Source: Candidatus Vogelbacteria bacterium (GTDB lineage Bacteria > Patescibacteria > Paceibacteria > UBA9973 > UBA12445). Taken from it: 24,934 nucleotides of DNA. Shown here piece by piece: positions 19,885 to 24,934 of this stretch; within the stretch, counting starts at the first letter, position 1; every line of letters starts with the position of its first letter. Both the position numbers and the translations under genes were made by a program. A model generated the notes under the pieces. It saw nothing but the letters and a program-made list of their open reading frames with translations. It did not search any database and had not been told where the DNA came from. The stretch lies in NCBI GenBank assembly GCA_016201425.1, contig JACQCW010000054.1, forward strand, positions 1-24,934, read 5' to 3'.

Positions 19885-21033
19885 ATGTTTGAAGGTTGGT
19901 TTGGTAAAAAAAAGAAAGAAGAACAGACGGAAGATCCTTTGGCTTTTAAGAAGGAGGGCTGGGAGGCTTTTAATGAACTTTCTCCGAAGTGGCAGGAAAA
20001 GGTTATGAACCTTTTGCAACCAGCTCGTGCCAAATATTTTAATGCTGATCAAAAGCTACACGAGCCTGAATATTATCAAATTATGGAAGATGTCGTATAT
20101 ACCGCCGCGATATTGGAAAAGCAAGAAAGGGATGCGAGAAGTAGAATAAAAAAGATTGCAGACGAGATTGTGAGACAAACAAGGAGGAATATAATCCCCA
20201 TTGGGCTATCAATAATATTGGCAGGCGGTTTGTCTATACGTTCAGATCTTATCGAAGCCGAGGGCAGGGTATTTTTGACTGATGCTGAGGCCAAGCAGTA
20301 TAGAAAGATTGATGATAAAGCTTTTGCTTGGGATAAGTTACGAATTGCAAAAACGGGTAAAACCGCCGCAGAGATGCCTGTAATAAAGGTTGAAAGTCGG
20401 TTGACACCTATTGAAGTTTTAGGGTTTGAGAAATTTGATATACCAGGCGCTGTTATTAAAAAGATTGTTGAGGAAACCCTTCCAAGTTCTATTTCGTTCA
20501 ATGTACGTAAAATTACATATGTAGACAGGAGCATACCTATGCCAGAATCCTATGGTAAAAAGGTGACTCGTGTTCGGGCCGCACATTTTGATGGTGCGGA
20601 GGGTGAACTTTTGGTTTCACGCGGGGCCAAGGGCTTCCCTGAATGGTGGTTTGTTAATAGCATCATAATTCACGAGTTGGGCCATGCGAGCGACTGGCAT
20701 GAAAACGGTTCCTTGAGTATTGAAGAAAAATTACAACTCCTGCAAGAGATTTCAACTCGAGTAAAATCCCCCGATCGTTATATTAGTAGTTATGTTGAGG
20801 CAATTGAGAATGAAGATAAATCGTTGGAGTGGAAGGAGAAAACAATTGAGTACTTTGCGGAAATTGTTTGTGCCTACCTATCAGATGAATATGTAAAATT
20901 ACCTGGGGCTGATCGAAAGATTGTTTGGGACCTGATAAAAAAGTTTGACCCAAAATTTGATCGGGAGGCTGCTCTAGTTAAAAGGAGAGCTATTGTGAAT
21001 AGGCTAATGGAATCATATTTTGTAGAAAAGTGA
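19885..21033 (+). CDS. Membrane-anchored ATLF-like metalloprotease, copy A
   Basis: 382 residues. The zinc site is HELGH at 263-267 with the third ligand in EYFAE at 322-326. Spacing and the following helix resemble the catalytic domain of anthrax lethal factor (HEFGH ... EFFAEAF), so an ATLF-like gluzincin is the best call. The N-terminal 100 residues are charged and helical (LSPKWQEKVMNLLQ, ILEKQERDARSRIKK). A short hydrophobic stretch at 103-118 (IIPIGLSIILAGGLSI) after basic residues suggests an anchor with the protease outside. The ATG at 19885 is set by the 6-nt distance to the -10; ATG 19867 lies upstream of it. There is no SD. It is paralogous over its full length to the 21570 gene. 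The stop overlaps the next start by one base. Confidence 0.85.
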   Translation: MFEGWFGKKKKEEQTEDPLAFKKEGWEAFNELSPKWQEKVMNLLQPARAKYFNADQKLHEPEYYQIMEDVVYTAAILEKQERDARSRIKKIADEIVRQTRRNIIPIGLSIILAGGLSIRSDLIEAEGRVFLTDAEAKQYRKIDDKAFAWDKLRIAKTGKTAAEMPVIKVESRLTPIEVLGFEKFDIPGAVIKKIVEETLPSSISFNVRKITYVDRSIPMPESYGKKVTRVRAAHFDGAEGELLVSRGAKGFPEWWFVNSIIIHELGHASDWHENGSLSIEEKLQLLQEISTRVKSPDRYISSYVEAIENEDKSLEWKEKTIEYFAEIVCAYLSDEYVKLPGADRKIVWDLIKKFDPKFDREAALVKRRAIVNRLMESYFVEK

Positions 21034-21560
21034 TGGAAAAGATCATAGGAATTTTTAATAAAGAGTTTGTACCAGTTGCTTTTTTAAGATTGGTTGGGGA
21101 TCAAATTATCTCAGATTTTATTGATCTAGGAACGAACGATAGCATTCAGGATGTTTTAGACGGAATTCAGTCAACAAATAATGGAGTGCTAAGCATGAGA
21201 AGAGAGAATTGGGACGTTGCTGGAGGTAGTATCGATATTTTTATGGAAGAAGTTTTGCCCTCTGATAAAAATTATGTTTACGCCGTAGCTGAGCGTTTTG
21301 GTAATGTTGGGTTTATGGCTGCTGTTATTTACAAGGACTTACAAAATCTATTTATTGAACTTGGTAAAAAAGTTTTGTCACCTGAAGAAAAAAATGATTT
21401 ATGGTCGCAGATGATTAATATTGATGAGACTAGCGCGAAGGGTTTACTGGCATTTATTGTGCAGATAAAACCACTCGTAGATAAATTGGAGGGTATTGAT
21501 AAGAAATGGGACGACTTTGTACACAAAAAGCAGATTGAAATTAGGAAGGCTTCGAGATAA
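21033..21560 (+). CDS. Partner protein of the metalloprotease, copy A
   Basis: 175 residues with no recognised family. It has a strand-rich N-terminal half (EKIIGIFNKEFVPVAFLRL) and a helical C-terminal half ending in KWDDFVHKKQIEI. It has no signal peptide or membrane segment, so it is probably cytoplasmic. It is paralogous to the 22845 gene: the first 17 residues align without gaps (MEKIIGIFNKEFVPVAF/MSKVIGVFQEDTSPIAF), as do the Tyr-Val-x-Ala and Ile-Asn-(I/M) segments later. The ATG at 21033 shares one base with the protease stop (TGATG), so translation is coupled; GTG 21030 is less likely. An inhibitor, chaperone or adaptor of the protease is inferred from the fixed pairing only. Confidence 0.85.
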   Translation: MEKIIGIFNKEFVPVAFLRLVGDQIISDFIDLGTNDSIQDVLDGIQSTNNGVLSMRRENWDVAGGSIDIFMEEVLPSDKNYVYAVAERFGNVGFMAAVIYKDLQNLFIELGKKVLSPEEKNDLWSQMINIDETSAKGLLAFIVQIKPLVDKLEGIDKKWDDFVHKKQIEIRKASR

Positions 21561-21569
21561 GATTTTAAA

Positions 21570-22835
21570 ATGCCTGAAAAAATAAAAATGGTGACTGAGG
21601 GTGTTGAAAGCGAGACCGGCATAGAGGAGCTCAGCACAAAGTGGCGCAAAAAAGTTGATGCCGCGCTCCAAGTTGAGCGGGCGCTTTTTAAACAGCGGGA
21701 CGGTAAATTACCGGAGAGTTATTATGAACAAGAGAGAAAGTTGGTTGAAGCGGCTAAGGAGGCGGAAGCAGATGAACGAGGTATTGTAAGCGGTATTAAG
21801 GACAAGATTAGTAGAGTGGGATCGAAGGCGGTCAGCGCAGGTTCGGCAGTTCTTGGGGTGGTTGGAATTCCTGTAAGTTTTGTTGGAGAGAGCGTTGGCA
21901 ACGTTGGCATGGGCATGGTCAAAGGCGTTGGTGATATCGCGAGTAGGGGTGGAATTAAGTCTCGAATTTTGTTGGCCCTTTCGATGTCGATGGCGCTCAA
22001 CACCGGTTATGATCGATTAATGTTAAAAGAGCCGGCTCAACTTAGCGCGTGGTCACAAGATGATGGTTCGCCGTTTGACGGTCTCGCCCATGCTGGTGAG
22101 TACAAGCGTCTCAAAGATGCCGATAAAGAAATGCGTTCTAGACAAGGTGAGGCTATGACCACTGAACCAGTTCTCGATAATTTGGATCATTTTGACATTC
22201 GAACAAAGGTTATGAGGGACATTATTAAGGAAACCTTACCGAAGAATTGTATTGCGGGAGTAAAGATAATTGGTTTCGATCCGGTAGTTACGACAATATC
22301 TTCTGAAACTCATGGATTTGCAGGTATGGAATGGGCACATCTTGAGCGCGATGGTGGTGGGCTCTTTTTTACTGGAGGATGTAAAGATCAGCTAAATTCT
22401 GATCTTGCCAAAATTCTTACTCACGAGATTGGTCACTCTAACGATTGGGTTTCAAGCACAAAATTAAGCGTTGAGGACAAAATTATTTTGTTAGACATGG
22501 TGGCTAGCCGTTTGGCTAGCTCGGATAGATACAAAAGTAGTTACGTGGAATCTATAAATAGTCAAAGTCCGAAAGTTGAGGCGTCTTTAAAATCAGAGGA
22601 ATATTTTGCGGAAATTTTTGCAGCGTATCTTTCGGATGATTATATTAAGCTGCCTGATAGTGATAAAAAGGTGGTAAAATGGTTAATCAGTAAGCTCGAT
22701 CCGGACTTTGATCGAGTGGCCGCACTAGCAAGAAGAAGTGAGCTTATTGGGTTATGCGATCAAGACGTAATGGCCAAGCTAAGGTCTCAATTTGGAAACA
22801 GGCTCGTGAGTACTCTTAAAAAATACAATCTATAA
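21570..22835 (+). CDS. Membrane-anchored ATLF-like metalloprotease, copy B
   Basis: 421 residues, paralogous to copy A. The zinc site is HEIGH at 285-289 and the third ligand lies in EYFAE at 344-348. Both are followed by the shared AAYLSDDYIKLPDSDKKVV type helix. The shared N-terminal helix starts ELSTKWRKKVDAALQ. Unlike copy A it has a Gly/Val-rich segment (about 87-125, with SAVLGVVGIPVSFVG and NVGMGMVKGVG) before a second hydrophobic stretch at 132-144 (RILLALSMSMALN), so its membrane part is longer. All catalytic residues are kept. There is no SD; it starts 9 nt after the copy A partner and is probably cotranscribed. Confidence 0.85.
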   Translation: MPEKIKMVTEGVESETGIEELSTKWRKKVDAALQVERALFKQRDGKLPESYYEQERKLVEAAKEAEADERGIVSGIKDKISRVGSKAVSAGSAVLGVVGIPVSFVGESVGNVGMGMVKGVGDIASRGGIKSRILLALSMSMALNTGYDRLMLKEPAQLSAWSQDDGSPFDGLAHAGEYKRLKDADKEMRSRQGEAMTTEPVLDNLDHFDIRTKVMRDIIKETLPKNCIAGVKIIGFDPVVTTISSETHGFAGMEWAHLERDGGGLFFTGGCKDQLNSDLAKILTHEIGHSNDWVSSTKLSVEDKIILLDMVASRLASSDRYKSSYVESINSQSPKVEASLKSEEYFAEIFAAYLSDDYIKLPDSDKKVVKWLISKLDPDFDRVAALARRSELIGLCDQDVMAKLRSQFGNRLVSTLKKYNL

Positions 22836-22844
22836 CTTAAATAC

Positions 22845-23357
22845 ATGTCAAAAGTAATTGGAGTTTTTCAAGAAGATACATCACCAATTGCCTTCATTAG
22901 TACAGAAGGAGGGAAAATATCTATTGAGGCAGTGAGTGGAGCTGATACCAAAGTTGTTGAAGCTCTCAACGAAGAGTTTACAGATTCTGAAAATGGCGCG
23001 TTGCCGATTCGTACAGAGGTTGTTGGTAAAAAAGGAGAAGTTGTTATTGGCAACAGGTTGGTCAAGCCAAACGAATCAGACTATGTTGATGCATTATCGG
23101 AGGCCGTGCACTCTGTCGCCGGTTTGCTGACCGCGCAAGTTTTTGGCGAAGCCAAACAAATATTGATTGACTTAAGCAAAAGCGGCTTGCCACAAGCTGA
23201 GAAGGATAAGATTTTTGCTAACTTGATTAATATGTCTGAAGAAGATTTGGCGGAGGTCGTTCAAGCTCATCAAGAAATTTTGAAAATGGGCGAAAGGTAT
23301 CAAAAGATAAACTCAGAGTGGGAAAAGACGATAACCAACATCAAGAAACAGAAGTAG
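22845..23357 (+). CDS. Partner protein of the metalloprotease, copy B
   Basis: 170 residues, paralogue of the 21033 gene with the same order: strand-rich start (KVIGVFQEDTSPIAFIST), acidic middle, helical C-terminus (YQKINSEWEKTITNIKKQK). It has no signal peptide, membrane segment or Cys pair. It starts 9 nt after copy B of the protease with no SD. The two partners differ as much as the two proteases do by eye, which fits duplication of the whole pair followed by co-divergence. No terminator with a T-run follows; a long inverted repeat at 23363 does. Confidence 0.85.
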   Translation: MSKVIGVFQEDTSPIAFISTEGGKISIEAVSGADTKVVEALNEEFTDSENGALPIRTEVVGKKGEVVIGNRLVKPNESDYVDALSEAVHSVAGLLTAQVFGEAKQILIDLSKSGLPQAEKDKIFANLINMSEEDLAEVVQAHQEILKMGERYQKINSEWEKTITNIKKQK

Positions 23358-23362
23358 GTGTC

Positions 23363-23428
23363 GGTAAATAACTTGTTTGTCCGCTCACGGTCATGAGGGA
23401 AATTCGCTACCAAATCAAATTATTTACC
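23363..23428. repeat. Inverted repeat between partner B and the recombinase
   Basis: GGTAAATAACTTG (23363-23375) and CAAATTATTTACC (23416-23428), 13-nt arms with one mismatch and 40 nt between them. A small CTCA/TGAG pair lies inside. The genes on both sides converge here. It could be a T-run-free bidirectional terminator, or a recombinase-related site. Confidence 0.65.
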
Positions 23429-23443
23429 AACTTAATGTCGGAC

Positions 23444-24364
23444 TCACTTATTTCCCGAGTGGAATTTTTTGTGAACGTTACCTAGCTCCTTATCTGTGAC
23501 ATGGGTGTAAATTTGAGTTGTAGAGATGTTTGCATGACCGAGCATTACTTGTACGGATCGGATATCTGCGCCGTTTCGTAGCAAGTCTGTGGCAAAACTG
23601 TGACGAATCACATGCGGCGTTGCTTTTTTAGAAATTCCAGCTTTCCTGGCGTAATATGCCACAACTCTTTCTATTGACCTGGGTGTTAATCTTTGGGATT
23701 CGCTTTTTTTGCCGCCGAGTTGCATAAACATTGCCTCTTCGTGATCATCTCTTCTGTCTAAATATTTTTTTAGCATTTCTTTGGCTTGACCTGACATGAA
23801 GACAACTCGTACTTTTCCTCCTTTTCCTCTAATCGAGAACTCATCATGGGATGGGTCAATACTGTCACGATTGAGCGAACAAAGTTCCGAAACTCGGAGG
23901 CCGGTCGAAAATAGTAGTTCCAAGATAGCCTTGTCTCGTAGGCCTTTTATCTCCTCCGTCACTGGCGATTCGATAAGTCTCTTAAGCTCTATGTCTGTTA
24001 TTAAGTCTAGGTCTCTCTGAGATATTTTGGCCAAGTCTATTTGATCTGGTGATAAAGAATCAATTTTTCTCCGTAATAAATATTTTAAAAACATTCGAAG
24101 AGCGATCAAATAGTAGTTTTGAGTTTTACGGCTCAGATTTTCTTGAATTCCAACTGTTTTTTGTTCGTTCGATTGTCGATTGAGCCATAATCTATATTTT
24201 CGCAACTCTTCCTCGGTAATATTTTTTGGATCTGTGATTCCAGTAAATTTAAAAAACCTTTTCAGATATCTATCATAGTTCTCGACGGTCTTTAGACTTC
24301 GCCCCTTCTCAATCTCAAGATGTTCGAGAAATTGTTGCTTAAGTTCAGCAATATTGTGCGACAT
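23444..24364 (-). CDS. Tyrosine recombinase, XerC/XerD type
   Basis: 306 residues. Site-specific recombinase with all catalytic residues: Arg157 (FSTGLRVSEL), Lys181 (IRGKGGKVR), His251/Arg254 (PHVIRHSFATDLL), His277 (LGHANISTTQ) and Tyr286 (QIYTHV). The N-terminal SAM-like core-binding domain begins FLEHLEIEKGRSLKTVENY. The size and sequence fit the chromosomal Xer group, which resolves dimers at dif, better than a phage integrase. The ATG at 24364 is chosen because a TGCTACAAT -10 ends 6 nt before it, giving a leaderless mRNA. The longer frame to 24508 runs through that promoter and a structured repeat. It is flanked by inverted repeats on both sides. Confidence 0.93.
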   Translation of the reverse strand: MSHNIAELKQQFLEHLEIEKGRSLKTVENYDRYLKRFFKFTGITDPKNITEEELRKYRLWLNRQSNEQKTVGIQENLSRKTQNYYLIALRMFLKYLLRRKIDSLSPDQIDLAKISQRDLDLITDIELKRLIESPVTEEIKGLRDKAILELLFSTGLRVSELCSLNRDSIDPSHDEFSIRGKGGKVRVVFMSGQAKEMLKKYLDRRDDHEEAMFMQLGGKKSESQRLTPRSIERVVAYYARKAGISKKATPHVIRHSFATDLLRNGADIRSVQVMLGHANISTTQIYTHVTDKELGNVHKKFHSGNK

Positions 24365-24370
24365 GTAGAT

Positions 24371-24379
24371 ATTGTAGCA
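24371..24379 (-). promoter_or_regulatory. Extended -10 of the recombinase, leaderless start
   Basis: On the minus strand TGC (24379-24377) plus TACAAT (24376-24371), then 6 nt, then the ATG. The -35 is weak (TTTCCT at 17-nt spacing). Confidence 0.6.
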
Positions 24380-24443
24380 CGGAATATTGAGGCAGGAAAA
24401 CAATATATATTCGCTCGAGCATATCATTCTCAGACCTCGCATT

Positions 24444-24517
24444 AGGGTTTTCCAGCGAAAACCCTCTGCTCTTCTCGCCAAGCCGCCCCGATTGTGATCG
24501 GGGACCATGCCGGCTTG
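24444..24517. repeat. Two strong hairpins upstream of the recombinase
   Basis: The first is AGGGTTTTC, loop CAGC, and its complement (24444-24465, 9 bp perfect). The second has an outer CAAGCCG/CGGCTTG (24479-24485, 24511-24517), an inner CCCCGAT, loop TGTG, ATCGGGG (24486-24503), and a 7-nt bulge. Neither has a T-run. The region 24380-24567 holds no supported gene. Confidence 0.7.
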
Positions 24518-24579
24518 TCTCCGAAAGGGTCTTCTAACGATATGCCACTCGCTCCTATTATAACTTTCATTTGTGATTT

Positions 24580-24622
24580 TTATAAAAAAAAGACCCCCGT
24601 TCCAATTTCTTGGTTCGGGGGT
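24580..24622 (-). terminator. Terminator of the right-edge gene
   Basis: ACCCCCG/CGGGGGT stem (24593-24599 with 24616-24622) with an inner CCAA/TTGG; on the minus strand it is followed by C and eight T. Confidence 0.9.
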
Positions 24623-24627
24623 TTACC

Positions 24628-24934
24628 TTAGATACTTTCGACTTCGATGGCCTCGAACTTGAACTTCGTTTCGTGGTCACCAGTCTGTTTTGGCTCGACA
24701 AGCTCCTTGAATTGGACGGTCTTGCCTGGGACGAGCCATCGCTGCACGGGGTAGGGGGCAACCTGAGTCCAGTGGGCTCGGGCGACTCCATACTTCGTGT
24801 TGATCGCTCCGAGGCCGAGTGCGAAGTTCCACCAGAGCACCGTGCCCTGCTTCTCTTCCCTCTCACGCTTGCGAGGCTCGATCTCATCGAGACCAAGCAC
24901 GTCCGTGTACTCCGGTAGGTCGTTGACCTTGGTG
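24628..24934 (-). CDS. Unassigned protein, C-terminal part only
   Basis: The frame is open to the right edge, so the start lies outside the window and about 101 C-terminal residues are seen. There is a charged stretch (LDEIEPRKREREEKQG), then TVLWWNFALGLGAINTKYG, and a strand-rich end (WLVPGKTVQFKELV, TKFKFEAIEVESI). No family is recognised. Codon use is GC-rich at third positions, like the accessory genes rather than the neighbouring recombinase. It ends 6 nt before a strong terminator. A competing minus-strand frame (24567-24896) reads through that terminator and is rejected. Confidence 0.75.
   Translation of the reverse strand, partial: TKVNDLPEYTDVLGLDEIEPRKREREEKQGTVLWWNFALGLGAINTKYGVARAHWTQVAPYPVQRWLVPGKTVQFKELVEPKQTGDHETKFKFEAIEVESI

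Noticed and set aside
24365..24508. N-terminal extension of the recombinase frame starting at 24508
   Set aside because: It runs through the strong hairpins and the extended -10; the family's N-terminal domain begins right after ATG 24364.
24567..24896. 109-codon minus-strand frame at the right edge
   Set aside because: It runs through the terminator; the overlapping frame that stops before it is the credible gene.

Overview
The window reads as a chromosomal segment of a small-genome bacterium, most likely a Patescibacteria/CPR member (inference). The reasons are SD-less core genes (tuf, rpsJ, rplC, rplD, rplW, rplB), a ribosomal protein S10 with a long basic N-terminal extension, one stand-alone XerC/D-type recombinase, and many genes without recognisable families. 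TGA is used as a stop codon, so the UGA-recoded SR1/Gracilibacteria lineage is unlikely. No tRNA, rRNA, CRISPR array or insertion sequence was seen.

Layout. (1) 1-893: 3' end of a repeat-domain surface protein. (2) 947-1720: an unassigned protein. (3) 1879-6120: tuf-rpsJ, then rplC-rplD-rplW-rplB, closed by a terminator after rplB where the S10 operon would normally continue. (4) 6161-11602: an accessory island. It starts with a DinJ/YafQ-type toxin-antitoxin pair and continues with small, mostly unassigned genes. Most of these sit in their own transcription unit with an extended -10 promoter (TTGACA-like, N17, TGnTAnnnT), a strong Shine-Dalgarno (SD) sequence and a hairpin terminator. (5) 11629-18657: an NAD salvage and control locus: glutamine-dependent nadE, an NrtR-type Nudix/winged-helix regulator, pncA, pncB, a nucleoside-deoxyribosyltransferase-like/Nudix fusion, and a nadD broken by an internal deletion plus frameshift. 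(6) 18727-19404: an unassigned accessory protein. (7) 19405-19884: no gene, but a candidate structured minus-strand RNA. (8) 19885-23357: a tandemly duplicated two-gene module, each copy a membrane-anchored anthrax-lethal-factor-like (ATLF-like) metalloprotease plus a small partner protein. (9) 23363-24517: a tyrosine recombinase gene flanked by inverted repeats. (10) 24628-24934: 3' end of an unassigned minus-strand gene.

Three ways of starting translation coexist here. Core genes and the nadE/nrtR/nadD and protease-module genes lack an SD. Five ORFs (947, 6195, 8321, 19885, and 24364 on the minus strand) start 6-7 nt after a -10 hexamer and are therefore probably leaderless. The accessory genes have strong SDs, and at eight of them a short stem-loop of different sequence but the same position abuts the SD. 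The NAD locus mixes SD-less and SD-bearing genes, which suggests mosaic origin.

If nadD were intact, PncA, PncB, NadD and NadE would carry nicotinamide to NAD, with NrtR sensing NAD-derived ADP-ribose. The most novel signals are the duplicated protease/partner module, the SD-abutting stem-loops, the leaderless promoter geometry, the candidate minus-strand RNA and the broken nadD.
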